64,000 bases of DNA from Nitrobacter hamburgensis X14 (GCF_000013885.1 NC_007964.1:854001-918000), one strand, 5' to 3'; shown: positions 1-9,169, counted from the first letter of the stretch. Numbers and translations: made by a program. The notes: generated from the sequence alone by a model not told the origin.

Positions 1-13
1 CGAATCGTGACTG

Positions 14-425
14 TCAAATCCGCTCCACAAGGACCTGCTCCAGGTTCGCAAAGAACTTCTGCCACCCGAACTTGGCGCCCTGATAGGCTTGTTGCTGATC
101 CGGCCGGAAGCCCGATTGCTCCATGCGCAGGCGGGTGCCCGTGCCCGTAGGCGTGAGAGTCCAGGTCACCACGCTCTCCAGACCCATCGCGGCTCCAGGT
201 GTAAGACAATGTTTTGCTCGGCTCGATGGCCAGGACCTGACAGTCGACAGCCCCCCAGTCACCGCGAAGATTGAAACGGTGGTCCATGACGGGTTTGAAG
301 TCGCTCTTCATGAGCCACCCTTCGATGAGGTGTGGTTGCGTCAATGCACCCCAGATCTTTTCGGGCGGAAACGGCATGTCTCGCTCGACGACGACGGAGA
401 GCGTTTCGGTCGCAGCGTTGCTCAT
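14..425 (-). pseudogene. SRPBCC/AHSA1-like protein, frameshifted
   Basis: The ATG at 425 overlaps the stop of the upstream ArsR gene (ATGA), the usual coupling of an ArsR regulator to an AHSA1-type START/SRPBCC protein. The first frame reads well to a conserved SYTW motif. The remainder (GLESVVTWTLTP, then the family ending with MEQSGF, YQGAKFGW and LEQVL) lies in a second frame, and the span of 412 nt is not a multiple of three. Removing one base, around position 194 just after the TGG codon, joins SYTW to AAMGLES as in intact family members. It is therefore a one-base insertion, either a real mutation or a sequence error. The family binds small hydrophobic ligands; the substrate is unknown. 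The frame switch is seen directly; the family is recognised from motifs. Confidence 0.75.
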
Positions 426-745
426 TGGTCCATCCTTTTGAGTAGATCTTCGAGGTCGTCGAAGCGGCTTTGCCAGAAGCCGGCCATCTGCCTTGTCCAG
501 TCCATCAGCGGGGCAAGCGCGCCGAGTTGTGCGCTGTAGTGCGTTTGACGGCCTTCATGGCGGTCGCGCACCAGTCCGGCCTGCTTCAGGACGCCGAGAT
601 GTTTTGAGACGGCTGGTTGCGACACTCCGGCCCGAGCCGTCAGGGCACCGACCGTCTGCTCTCCTTCGCGGCACAACCTCTCAAAGAGGGCGCGCCGGGT
701 CGGATCGGCGAGCGTTCGGAACAGCACATCGGGGGCGTTCGGCAT
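422..745 (-). CDS. ArsR-family winged-helix transcriptional regulator
   Basis: A 107-aa protein of typical ArsR length. It opens with the family signature LADPTRRALFERL, followed by the winged helix-turn-helix with its recognition helix in VSQPAVSKHLGVLKQAGLV (about residues 41-59) and a wing, RHEGRQTHYS. I see no metal-binding cysteine pair of the ELCVCDL type, so it belongs with the non-metal ArsR regulators that sit upstream of AHSA1/SRPBCC genes. Its stop codon overlaps the start of that partner. An inverted repeat lies 5 bp upstream of its start codon, which suggests autorepression. Confident for family, unknown for ligand. Confidence 0.9.
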   Translation of the reverse strand: MPNAPDVLFRTLADPTRRALFERLCREGEQTVGALTARAGVSQPAVSKHLGVLKQAGLVRDRHEGRQTHYSAQLGALAPLMDWTRQMAGFWQSRFDDLEDLLKRMDQ

Positions 746-750
746 TTGAG

Positions 751-774
751 ATCAATAACTCGTTGGCTATTGAT
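751..774. promoter_or_regulatory. Inverted repeat, candidate ArsR operator
   Basis: ATCAATA and TATTGAT form a perfect 7-bp inverted repeat separated by 10 bp, ending 5 bp upstream of the ArsR start codon (743-745). Dyads of this size directly before an ArsR gene are the usual autoregulatory site. Binding is inferred only. Confidence 0.45.
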
Positions 775-938
775 TTACATATAACTATCAAGCTATGCGT
801 GAGTCAAGCGTAGAACCTAAGCTGAGCGTAACAACGCGCGCTTTGTGGGAGCCGGTCTTGAAACATCGCCGCCCTCAAGGAATCTATCATCGCCCCATGG
901 TTATGCATGGTGCGGTTACGGCCACGCGGGCAGGCGTC

Positions 939-1993
939 TCACATCTTCGCTTCAAGTATCAGATTGAAGGGCGTCTCCGCGGCGCGGCGAACGCGGGAGA
1001 AGCCGCTCTTTTTTACCACCTCGCTGAGCCGCGCTTCACCGGCTTGCGCGCCGAGCGCGAGGCCGACTTCCTGCGCCAGCGACGCCGGCGTGCAGACCAT
1101 GGTGGACGCCGCATAGAACAACCGGCCGACCGGATTAAGGTTGTCTTCCAGCTTGTCGTTGGCGAACGGCTCGACCAGCATGCAGGTGCCGTCCTTGGCC
1201 ATCGTCTCCCTGACGTGGCTGAGCGCGCCGACAGGGTCGCCCATGTCGTGCAGGCAATCGAAGAAGCACACCAGATCGTAGTCATTCGCCGGATAAGTCT
1301 TGGCGGTGGCGACGGCGAAGGTGACGCGTTCGCTCACACCCTCACTGGCTGCGGTCGCTTGTGCTGCGGCGAACCCGGATGCGCGTCGAAGCCGAAGAAA
1401 TGCGAGTTCGGATAGGCTTTGGCCATCAGCAGCGTCGAGATGCCGTGGCCGCAGCCGACATCGGCCACCTTGGCGCCGCGTTCGAGTTTGGCCATCACGC
1501 CATCGAGCGCGGGCAACCATTCCTGCACCAGATGATGTTTGTAGGTCGTACGGAAGAAGCGCGCGGTGCCGCAGAACAGACACTCGGCGCGATCGTTCCA
1601 GCCGACACCCTTGCCGCTCTTGAAGGCATCCGAGATCTTCGGCTCATCGAGCATGATCGCCGCCATCATGTCGCCGATCGCGCCCATGAACACCGGGCTG
1701 TCGTCGTCGGCGAACACCATCGCCTGTTCCGGTTGCATCGAGAATGTCTTCGTCGTTGCGTCATACTCGACGTAGCCCGATGCGGCCTGCGCCGACAGCC
1801 ATTCGCGCACGTAGCGTTCGGTGGTGTCGGTGGCTTGCGCCAGTTCGGCGGGCGTCATCGGACCTTTGCTGGCCAGCGCCTTGTAAAGCCCGAGGCGGTC
1901 GCCGGTGCGGATCAGCGCGGCGTTGGCGGCGGCGCCGATGTCGCCGACCATCTTGCCCATGAATTGATTCAGTCGATCCATATTCACGTCCAT
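939..1993 (-). pseudogene. Class I SAM-dependent methyltransferase with N-terminal winged helix, frameshifted
   Basis: The first frame starts at 1993 with MDVNMDRLNQF. It encodes a Rv2258c-like winged-helix domain (about residues 25-100, including TPAELAQATDTTERYVREWL) and then SAM motif I, VADVGCGHGIST, and FFGFDAHPG. After HPG the frame is lost. The C-terminal half (AAAQATAASEGV, the motif FFDCLHDMGDP, and MLVEPFANDKLEDN) continues in another frame to the stop at 939. The offset corresponds to one missing base near 1365-1375. Reconstructed length is about 350 aa, normal for the family. The substrate is unknown. Two frameshifted genes within 2 kb could be decay or assembly error. Confidence 0.75.
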
Positions 1994-2169
1994 GAAAGCC
2001 TCCTGTGAGGGTTCATTGGTGACGATGCATCACGTGAAGTCATAGGGCTCGGCGTCTCCAGCGGCGCGATCATGCGCGGGGCGGTAATGGCCGTAGCGTC
2101 AGCGGCAGCGACGCTCGACGGATGACAAACGGGTCCTTCGGTCGTCAGTCATTGTACGCCGCGGCAGGT

Positions 2170-3414
2170 TCAACGCCGACGTAAAAACTTCGCGACCAGT
2201 TCCACATGCGGCGAATGCCGGAACTGGTCGACGGGGGTCACGGTTTCGAGCCGGTAGCCGCCATCGATCAGGATGCGCGCATCGCGAGCGAATGTCGCGA
2301 TGCTGCACGACACCGCAACGATGACGGGAATCTTGCTGGCGGCGAGTTGCTTGCTCTGCGCTTGTGCGCCCTGCCGCGGCGGATCGAATACCGCGACGTC
2401 GATGTCGCGCAGCTCTTGCGTCAGCAGCGGGCGGCGGAACAGGTCGCGGGCCTCGGCCTTGACCGGCTTCAGGCCATGCGTGGTTGCAGCGGCTTTTTGC
2501 AAGGCGCCGATCGCGCCGGCGTCGCTGTCGAAGGCCGTGACCCGGGCGCCAGCCGCGAGCCGCAGCGCGAACGGGCCGACGCCGCAGAACAGGTCGGCGA
2601 TATGCCTGGCCTTGCCGCAATGCGCGGCCACCAGCGCCGCCAGCGCTTCCTCGCCAGCGACAGTCGCCTGCAGGAACGAGCCCGGCGGCAGGACGAGCCG
2701 CGCGGCGCCGATGCCGATCTCCGGCGGCGCGCGCATCAGCACCAGTTCGCCGTGACGGGTCAGCCGCGCCAGCCGGTGCGCCTCGGCGACGCGAGACAGT
2801 GTCGCGATCAGCGCGGCGGGCAGCGGTCCAGAGCCGCGGACATCGACATCGAGGCCATTGTCGGCGGCGGTCACCTGGATATCGAGCGGCTTGTTCGCAG
2901 GCCTCAGCACATCGGCCAGCGCGCGCGCCGCATCGAGCGCGCCGTGCAAAGCGGGATCGAGGATCGGGCAGGTGTCGATCGGCACGATGGCATGGCTGTT
3001 CGGCGCGGCGAATCCGACGCGCATCCCGCCGTTCTCGCCACGCCGGGCATGGACGGTGATCCGCCGTCGTCCCGCGCCGTGCGCGTCGATCAGATCAGTC
3101 ACCTCGCACCCGATGCCGGCCTGCGTCAGCGTGTCGATCACGATCTGCCGCTTCCAGGCGCGGTAGGCCTCTGGCTGCCAGTGCTGGACGGCGCAGCTGC
3201 CGCAGGCGCCGAAGTGCGGACAGAACGGCGCGATCCGCTCGGGGCTCGGCGTTGCGACACGGAGGAGTCGCGCGCGGTCGGGACGGCCCGCGAGCGGCTC
3301 GACCTCCACGGTTTCGCCTCCGAGCGCGTAGGGGACGAAAACGTTGCCGCCATCCGTCAGCGCGACGCCGTCGCCGCGATGGCCGACGTGATCGATGACC
3401 AGGTGTTTGGTCAT
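2170..3414 (-). CDS. 23S rRNA m5U methyltransferase, RlmD/RumA-like
   Basis: A 414-aa protein with the RumA/TrmA layout. It has an N-terminal TRAM-like RNA-binding part (about residues 1-60), three cysteines of a 4Fe-4S site in CPHFGACGSC (Cys65, Cys71, Cys74) with a probable fourth in DTCPILDP, SAM motif IADLFCGVGPFALRLA (about 268-283), and a catalytic-cysteine motif VAVSCSIATFARD near residue 370. The family normally has SCN at the catalytic site; here it is SCS. It adds a methyl group to C5 of a uridine in 23S rRNA, or possibly tRNA, in the cytoplasm. Family certain; exact target site not determinable from sequence. Confidence 0.88.
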   Translation of the reverse strand: MTKHLVIDHVGHRGDGVALTDGGNVFVPYALGGETVEVEPLAGRPDRARLLRVATPSPERIAPFCPHFGACGSCAVQHWQPEAYRAWKRQIVIDTLTQAGIGCEVTDLIDAHGAGRRRITVHARRGENGGMRVGFAAPNSHAIVPIDTCPILDPALHGALDAARALADVLRPANKPLDIQVTAADNGLDVDVRGSGPLPAALIATLSRVAEAHRLARLTRHGELVLMRAPPEIGIGAARLVLPPGSFLQATVAGEEALAALVAAHCGKARHIADLFCGVGPFALRLAAGARVTAFDSDAGAIGALQKAAATTHGLKPVKAEARDLFRRPLLTQELRDIDVAVFDPPRQGAQAQSKQLAASKIPVIVAVSCSIATFARDARILIDGGYRLETVTPVDQFRHSPHVELVAKFLRRR

Positions 3415-3443
3415 GCGGTGCGCGAGTTCTGGAAGAGAGATGG

Positions 3444-3528
3444 CGTCATTGCGAGGAGCACTTGCGACGAAGCAATCCAGCTTTTTGCTACAACAATCTG
3501 GATTACTTCGCTGGTGCTCGCAATGACG
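3444..3528. repeat. Intergenic palindromic repeat of Bradyrhizobium/Rhodopseudomonas type
   Basis: An imperfect long palindrome lies between the methyltransferase and tlyA. The left arm begins CGTCATTGCGAG and ends AAGCAATCCAG; the right arm mirrors it as CTGGATTACTTCG and CTCGCAATGACG. I recognise this as a dispersed intergenic element common in this family of genomes. It may act as a stem-loop in the transcript. Confidence 0.7.
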
Positions 3529-3537
3529 GCAATGTGT

Positions 3538-4293
3538 TCAGCCACGGCGGGCCCCGAGGAAGAATTCGATGTTGCCGTCGCCGCCGGTGATCGGGGAGGG
3601 GAAGACGTCGATCTCGGTGCATCCGAGCGTCGCCGCGAAGGCCGCGATGTCGTCGCACACCGCCCGATGCACCGCCGCGTCGCGGACGATGCCCTTCTTG
3701 ATCGCGGCGCGCGGCGCCTCGAATTGCGGCTTGATAAGCGCCAGCAGATGCATCGGCGCCGCCGCCAGCGCCAGCGCGACCGGGAGAATGGCCTTCAGCG
3801 AAATGAAGCTCGCATCCATCACCACCACGTCCGGCCGCTGCGGCAGCCGCTTGCCTTCGAACGAGCGGATGTCGGTGGACTCCATTGACACCACGCGGGG
3901 GTGGCCACGCAGGCTCGGATGCAGTTGATCGCGGCCGACATCGACCGCGAAGACCAGGCCCGCGCCGCCCGCGAGCAGCACCTCGGTGAAGCCGCCGGTC
4001 GAGGCGCCGACATCGAGGCAGACGTGGTTTTCGATCTCGATCGGATAGCGCTCCAGCGCGCCGGCAAGCTTGACGCCGCCGCGCGACACGTAGGGATGCG
4101 CGGGTTGAGCTGTGAGCGTGGCATCGACGGGAATCGTTTCGGAGACTTTCGTCACAACCTTGCCGTTGGCGGTGACGAGCCCGGCCTCGATCGCAGCCTG
4201 CGCCCGCGCCCGGCTCTCGAACAGGCCGCGCTCGACCAGCAGCACGTCGGCGCGCTTGCGGGCGAGGGGTTCGGTGCTGTTGCGCTTCGCCAT
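3538..4293 (-). CDS. tlyA: TlyA-family 16S/23S rRNA (cytidine-2'-O)-methyltransferase
   Basis: A 251-aa protein. The N-terminal S4 RNA-binding domain (about residues 13-75) includes RADVLLVERGLFESRARAQ and an IEAGLV segment. It is followed by VSRGGVKLAGAL and an FtsJ-type Rossmann fold with SAM motif CLDVGASTGGFTEVLL, then DASFISLK and the LIKPQFE motif. This is the complete TlyA layout and usual length. TlyA proteins 2'-O-methylate cytidines in 16S and 23S rRNA. In Rhizobiales the gene commonly sits next to dxs and xseB, as here. The ATG at 4293 gives the expected basic N-terminus MAKRNSTEPLARKR. Confidence 0.92.
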   Translation of the reverse strand: MAKRNSTEPLARKRADVLLVERGLFESRARAQAAIEAGLVTANGKVVTKVSETIPVDATLTAQPAHPYVSRGGVKLAGALERYPIEIENHVCLDVGASTGGFTEVLLAGGAGLVFAVDVGRDQLHPSLRGHPRVVSMESTDIRSFEGKRLPQRPDVVVMDASFISLKAILPVALALAAAPMHLLALIKPQFEAPRAAIKKGIVRDAAVHRAVCDDIAAFAATLGCTEIDVFPSPITGGDGNIEFFLGARRG

Positions 4294-4444
4294 GGTGAGC
4301 TCAAAACCTTGCGGCCGGTCGGACGCCGATCTTATGCAAGGCGCACGGACCTCGGGGGCCTGCCAGATGGATTTTCATGCGAGAATGCCTTGCAACGGTC
4401 GTCCCTCATGATGAGGAGCGCGTCGCGATGCGCACAGTCTGCTT

Positions 4445-4465
4445 CCTCTCCCCGCCGGGGAGAGG
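4445..4465. repeat. Short hairpin within an intergenic repeat
   Basis: CCTCTCCCC and GGGGAGAGG form a perfect 9-bp stem with a 3-base loop, followed by GTGGGATGAGGG. This motif recurs between genes in related genomes. It lies between dxs and tlyA and could act in termination, but there is no clear T-tract. Confidence 0.5.
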
Positions 4466-4518
4466 GGTGGGATGAGGGGGTCTCTCGCGAGGGGCGCGCG
4501 CCCTCACCGTCTTGAGGC

Positions 4519-6447
4519 TCAGGCCAGCTTGACGGTCTCGGTGGTGACGTCCTTGCCGAGCGCCTCGAACACCTTGGCGACGATGCCTCGGTCATCAAGC
4601 CCGACGCTGGCGTACATCGCGTTCGGCGTGTCGTGGTCGAGAAACTCGTCCGGCAGCACCATCGCGCGCACGCGCACCTGGCCGCTGTCGAGCGCGCCGT
4701 GCTCCGCCAGCGTCTGCATCACATGGGAGCCGAAGCCGCCGATCGAGCCTTCCTCGATCGTGATCAGAACGTCGTGGTCGCGCGCGAGCTTGAGCACCAG
4801 ATCGACGTCGAGCGGTTTCATGAAGCGGGCGTCGGCGATGGTGGTGGAGAGACCGTGCGCGGCGAGTTCGTCGGCTGCCTTCTCGCACTCGGCGAGGCGG
4901 GTACCGAGCGACAGCAGCGCGACCTTGCTGCCCTGGCGGACGATGCGGCCCTTGCCGATCGGGAGCGGAACACCGACCTCGGGCATTTCGACGCCGCGGC
5001 CTTCCCCGCGCGGATAGCGCACCGCGCTCGGGCGATCGTTGATCGCAACCTGCGTCGCGACCATGTGCACCAGTTCGGCCTCGTCGGAGGCGGCCATGAT
5101 AACGAAATTCGGCAGGCAGCCGAGATAGGCGTTGTCGAACGAGCCTGCATGTGTCGCGCCGTCGGCGCCGACGAGGCCGGCGCGGTCGATGGCGAAGCGC
5201 ACCGGTAGCGACTGGATCGCCACGTCGTGCACGATCTGATCGTAACCGCGTTGCAGGAAGGTCGAATAGATCGCGCAGAACGGCTTGAAGCCCTCGGTGG
5301 CGAGGCCGGCGGCGAAGGTCACCGCATGCTGTTCGGCAATGCCGACGTCGAATGTGCGCTTCGGAAATGCCTTGTTGAAGATGTCGACGCCGGTGCCGGA
5401 CGGCATCGCTGCTGTGATCGCGATGATCTTGTCGTCCTTCTCGGCTTCCTTGACGAGACTCTGGCCGAACACGTTCTGGTAGGCGGGCGCGTTCGGCTTG
5501 GACTTGGATTGCGCGCCGGTGGAGACGTCGAACTTGACCACCGCGTGATATTTGTCGGCGGCGGCTTCCGCCGGACCGTAGCCCTTGCCCTTTTGCGTCA
5601 CGACGTGAAGCAGGATCGGGCCGTTCTCCATATCGCGGACGTTCTTCAAGACCGGCAGCAGGTGATCGAGGTTATGACCGTCGATCGGGCCGACGTAGTA
5701 GAAGCCGAGTTCCTCGAACAGCGTGCCGCTGTTGACCATGAAGCCGCGCGAATACTCCTCGACGCGCTCGGCGCGGTCGGCGATCATCTTGGGCAGGTGC
5801 TTGCCGAGCTGCTTGGCGGCTTCGCGCAGCGAACGGTAGGTCTTGCCGGAATAGAGCCGCGACAGGTAGGCCGACATCGCGCCGACCGGCGGTGCGATCG
5901 ACATATCGTTGTCGTTGAGAATGACGATCAACCTCGAATTCATCGCGCCGGCATTGTTCATCGCTTCATAAGCCATGCCCGCGGACATCGCGCCGTCGCC
6001 GATCACGGCGATGACGTTGTTCTTGCCGCCGGAGAGATCGCGCGCCACCGCCATGCCGAGGCTGGCCGAGATCGAGGTCGAGGAGTGCGCGGCCCCGAAC
6101 GGGTCGTAGTCGCTCTCGGTGCGCTTGGTGAATCCGGACAGGCCGCCGCCGGTGCGCAGCGTGCGGATGCGGTCGCGGCGGCCGGTCAGGATCTTGTGCG
6201 GGTAGGCCTGATGGCCGACGTCCCAGATCAGCCGGTCGCGCGGGGTGTCGAAGATGTAGTGGATCGCCGTAGTCAGTTCGACCACGCCGAGACCGGCGCC
6301 GAAATGTCCTCCCGTCACCGACACCGCGTCGATGGTCTCCTTGCGCAACTCGTCAGCAACCTGCCGGAGCTGCTCGACCCTGAGCTTGCGCAAGTCGGCG
6401 GGGGTGCGGATGGTGTCGAGAAGCGGGGTCTTACTGAAATCGGTCAC
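4519..6447 (-). CDS. dxs: 1-deoxy-D-xylulose-5-phosphate synthase
   Basis: Dxs condenses pyruvate and glyceraldehyde 3-phosphate using thiamine diphosphate, the first step of the MEP isoprenoid pathway. Seen: SVTGGHFGAGLGVVELT, the TPP-binding motif IGDGAMSAGMAYEAMNNAG, the pyrimidine-domain DRAGLVGADGATHAG, and the catalytic EQHAVTFAAGLA stretch, through to the C-terminal transketolase-like domain. I chose the GTG at 6447 (642 aa, starting VTDFSKTPLLDT) because it matches the usual family N-terminus and has GGA eight bases upstream. ATG starts at 6468 (AAGG eight bases upstream) and 6525 are alternatives. The gene is intact. Confidence 0.93.
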   Translation of the reverse strand: MTDFSKTPLLDTIRTPADLRKLRVEQLRQVADELRKETIDAVSVTGGHFGAGLGVVELTTAIHYIFDTPRDRLIWDVGHQAYPHKILTGRRDRIRTLRTGGGLSGFTKRTESDYDPFGAAHSSTSISASLGMAVARDLSGGKNNVIAVIGDGAMSAGMAYEAMNNAGAMNSRLIVILNDNDMSIAPPVGAMSAYLSRLYSGKTYRSLREAAKQLGKHLPKMIADRAERVEEYSRGFMVNSGTLFEELGFYYVGPIDGHNLDHLLPVLKNVRDMENGPILLHVVTQKGKGYGPAEAAADKYHAVVKFDVSTGAQSKSKPNAPAYQNVFGQSLVKEAEKDDKIIAITAAMPSGTGVDIFNKAFPKRTFDVGIAEQHAVTFAAGLATEGFKPFCAIYSTFLQRGYDQIVHDVAIQSLPVRFAIDRAGLVGADGATHAGSFDNAYLGCLPNFVIMAASDEAELVHMVATQVAINDRPSAVRYPRGEGRGVEMPEVGVPLPIGKGRIVRQGSKVALLSLGTRLAECEKAADELAAHGLSTTIADARFMKPLDVDLVLKLARDHDVLITIEEGSIGGFGSHVMQTLAEHGALDSGQVRVRAMVLPDEFLDHDTPNAMYASVGLDDRGIVAKVFEALGKDVTTETVKLA

Positions 6448-7020
6448 TGCGACATTCCAATTTTGCATGTCCGGGTGCCTTGAACGGCGATCCGACGCTG
6501 GCGCCGTCGCGCAACAGACGCCCACGGGCCGCGAAACCTCCCGAACTGAGAAGCTTGAGTCCGAAGTTTGGCTGATGCTCCGGCCGAGAACTGATAGACG
6601 TCACTATTTATCGTGTCACCCGGTCCAATCATTTTTTGCAAGCTGCCTGAAGCGCTTACCGCCGCTTGAGCGCCGGCTGCGGAGCAGGTTCGGCAGCGCA
6701 CAGTTCCAGAAGCATTTACACCAAACCCGCAGCCAAAGCCAACGGGCAGGGCCTTCCACTTGAGGCGACCTTCCACTTGAGTAGGGGAGGCTCTGCCGAA
6801 GGTTCAAGGCTTTCCGGAAGCCGGCCTGCCGGAAATCGGAACATTAACGCGGTCGAGGGGCTGAAGTTCAGCCCTGGGAACCGCTGTCGGACGACAATCA
6901 ATGACAATTAATTCAGGGACACTTAATTTGTGATGTCATTAACAATGTCGTTCCGGATGACCGGAGGGGTCGGGACCACGCAGCGATCGGCCGGAGCAAC
7001 TGCGGTGCGCGCGGTAGCGC
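6448..7020. other. Intergenic region between xseB and dxs
   Basis: About 570 bases hold no convincing gene. A 13-bp direct repeat, CCTTCCACTTGAG, occurs at 6752-6764 and 6769-6781. The dxs promoter may lie here, as the gap argues against simple read-through from xseB. Confidence 0.5.
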
Positions 7021-7272
7021 TTATTGCACGTCGAGCGGTTCCGTGCCCGTAACCTGGCCGGAAGCGTCGGTGGTGATCTTCTCCACCCGGGCTTCGGCCT
7101 GGCGCAGCAGCTCCTCGCAGCGCCGCTTCAGAGCTTCGCCGCGTTCATAGATCGCGACCGATTCCTCAAGCGGGACCTTGCCGTCCTCCAGGCGCTTGAC
7201 GATGGATTCGAGCTCCTCGATGGCTCGCTCGAAGGAAAGCGTCTTCACATCGGCAAGGGCATTTTCGGCCAT
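7021..7272 (-). CDS. xseB: Exodeoxyribonuclease VII small subunit
   Basis: An 83-aa protein with the full XseB signature: LSFERAIEELESIVKRLEDG, then VPLEESVAIYERG and LKRRCEELLRQAEARVEKI. It forms the small helical subunit that, with several copies per XseA, makes the single-strand exonuclease VII of DNA repair. Length and position, between a deacetylase-like gene and dxs, are typical for Rhizobiales. xseA is not in the window. Confidence 0.93.
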   Translation of the reverse strand: MAENALADVKTLSFERAIEELESIVKRLEDGKVPLEESVAIYERGEALKRRCEELLRQAEARVEKITTDASGQVTGTEPLDVQ

Positions 7273-7342
7273 CTGGATTTTCCGGAATCGATTGTTTGGC
7301 GCGGGTCATGAGGAGGTTTTTCGGGCCTAACGCGGCAGAATG

Positions 7343-8272
7343 TCACGCGCCCATGAGTGCGGTGACATGCGCCGCCACCGACTCCTGCAACCCTTGCAGA
7401 TTATAGCCGCCCTCGAGCACCGAGACAATTCGGCCGCCTGCGGTCGCGTCGGCGATATCCATCAATTTGCGGGTCACCCACCCGAAATCGTCCGCATCCA
7501 GGTTGAGACTCGCCAGCGGGTCGCGACTGTGCGCGTCGAAACCGGCGGAGATGACCAACAGTTCGGGCGCGAATGTCTCCAGCCGCGGCAGGATCAGGTT
7601 CTCGAACGCGGAACGAAATTTGGCCCCGCCGTCGCCCGACGCCAACGGCGCATTGACGATGGTATCGTGATCGCCGCGTTCGCCGCTGGCGCCGCTGCCG
7701 GGGAACAGCGGCATCTGATGCGTCGAGCAGTACATCACCGTTCGGTCGGCCCAGAAGATATCCTGCGTACCGTTGCCGTGATGTACATCGAAGTCGACCA
7801 CGGCCACGCGGCCGATGCCGTGCTTGCGCTGGGCGTGGCGCGCCGCGATCGCCGCCTGGTCGAAAAAGCAGAAGCCCATCGCTCTGCCGGTCTCGGCATG
7901 ATGTCCCGGCGGGCGCGTGGCGACGAACGCGTTGCTCGCGTTGCCGGCGATGACGGCCTCGGTCGCCGCGATAGCGCCGCCGACGCCGCGCATCACCGCC
8001 TCCCATGTCCCCGGCGACATCGAGGTGTCGCTGTCGAGATAAACCAGACCCTCCGCCGGAGACCTGTGCCGGAGTTCGCCTATGTAATGCTCGTTGTGAC
8101 AGAGCGCGACCGAATCCAGCGAGCCTTCCGGCGCCTCGCCGCGTGCCAGACTCTTGAAGCGATCTTCGGCCAGCACCTCATCGATGGCGCGAATCCGGTC
8201 CGGCCGCTCCGGGTGACCGAGCGGCATCAGATGATCGAGACTGGCGGGATGCGTGAGAACAAGCGTTGTCAT
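7343..8272 (-). CDS. Class II histone-deacetylase-like/acetylpolyamine amidohydrolase family protein
   Basis: A 309-aa arginase-deacetylase fold protein. Seen: RPPGHHAE with the catalytic histidine pair, the zinc ligands in DFDVHHGNGTQD, AGFDAHSRDPLA, and the C-terminal EGGYN. It removes acetyl groups from lysines or small amines; the substrate is unknown and such bacterial enzymes are often polyamine or metabolic protein deacetylases. The start at 8272 (MTTLVLTHPASLDHL) has AGGA six bases upstream, better than the ATG at 8299. It lies 70 bp upstream of xseB in the same direction, a conserved arrangement. Confidence 0.88.
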   Translation of the reverse strand: MTTLVLTHPASLDHLMPLGHPERPDRIRAIDEVLAEDRFKSLARGEAPEGSLDSVALCHNEHYIGELRHRSPAEGLVYLDSDTSMSPGTWEAVMRGVGGAIAATEAVIAGNASNAFVATRPPGHHAETGRAMGFCFFDQAAIAARHAQRKHGIGRVAVVDFDVHHGNGTQDIFWADRTVMYCSTHQMPLFPGSGASGERGDHDTIVNAPLASGDGGAKFRSAFENLILPRLETFAPELLVISAGFDAHSRDPLASLNLDADDFGWVTRKLMDIADATAGGRIVSVLEGGYNLQGLQESVAAHVTALMGA

Positions 8273-8378
8273 GCCATATCCTGACCGCCGCGCTGGCATC
8301 GCGCGCGGCGGCGAAGGGTCAATCTACCGGGTTGCGCGAGGTTCCGAAAGGGTGCCGTTTTGTTCCGCGCCGAGGCTG

Positions 8379-9140
8379 TCATTCTTTCTTGCGCGTGAAA
8401 AATGCCTGGAACGCGGCGATCGCTTCCTCCGAGTGCAGCCGTTCGGCGAACAGGTGGCTTTCCCGGTCGATCCGGCGCGTCAGCTCCTCCGGTGGCGGTT
8501 TCAGCAGCTTGCGCGAAAGGGCGACGGCTTCCGCCGGCAGCGCGCAGATATCGCGGGCGACTTTTCCGGCCTCGGCCTCGGTGTGGCCCGGCGCGACCAC
8601 GGTGTTGACGAAACCCGCCTCGCGGGCCTCGTCCGCGCTGAGCGTGCGGCCCATCACCAGCATGGCGAAGGCGCGCTGATGGCCCATGGTCCGCGGCGCC
8701 AGCAGGCTGGACGCGCCTTCCGGCACCAGACCGAGATGGATGAAGGGCGTCGAGAACGTCGCCGTCCTGGCGGCGAGGACGTGGTCGCAGTGGAACAGCA
8801 TGGTGGTGCCGATGCCGATGGCGATGCCGTCCACCGCTGCGATCAGCGGCTTGGTGTTGTGCACCAGCGAGTATAGGAACGTCACGGCGTCGGAGGCGCG
8901 GGGCGCGCCGCCGCCGGATGTGCTGTCCTTCAGGAAGTCGTCGAGGTCGTTGCCCGCCGTGAACACGCCCGAGCCGCCGGTGATGACGATGCAGCGGATC
9001 GCCGGGTCGTTTTGCGCGCTGTCGATCGCATCGCTCATCGCGCGATACATGTCGCGGGTGATCGCGTTCTTCTTCTCGGGGCGCCGCATGGTGATGACGC
9101 GGATGGCGTTGTCGTCGCTGACGATGAGGTGTCCGGTCAT
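8379..9140 (-). CDS. Enoyl-CoA hydratase/isomerase (crotonase) family protein
   Basis: A 253-aa crotonase. The start MTGHLIVSDDNAIR at 9140 is followed by RPEKKNAITRDMY, the oxyanion-hole segment SGVFTAGNDLDDF, and the second oxyanion segment AAVDGIAIGIGTTM with FSTPFIHLGLVPEGASS. The Asp/Glu pattern resembles enoyl-CoA hydratase/isomerase variants such as PaaG/EchA. It follows an acyl-CoA dehydrogenase gene by 29 bp on the same strand, so both probably act in one fatty-acyl or aromatic-acyl-CoA degradation operon. The exact substrate cannot be read from sequence. Confidence 0.85.
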   Translation of the reverse strand: MTGHLIVSDDNAIRVITMRRPEKKNAITRDMYRAMSDAIDSAQNDPAIRCIVITGGSGVFTAGNDLDDFLKDSTSGGGAPRASDAVTFLYSLVHNTKPLIAAVDGIAIGIGTTMLFHCDHVLAARTATFSTPFIHLGLVPEGASSLLAPRTMGHQRAFAMLVMGRTLSADEAREAGFVNTVVAPGHTEAEAGKVARDICALPAEAVALSRKLLKPPPEELTRRIDRESHLFAERLHSEEAIAAFQAFFTRKKE

Positions 9141-9169
9141 GACGTGCTCGCTGTCCCGTGCCGCGCGAT

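Noticed and set aside
2206..3888. 560-aa plus-strand open frame
   Set aside because: Runs across two real minus-strand genes and the palindrome between them; no motifs.
5227..6483. Long plus-strand open frame (418 aa) opposite dxs
   Set aside because: It is antisense to a certain gene; its Arg/Asp/Val-rich product has no family motif and is a shadow of high-GC codon use.
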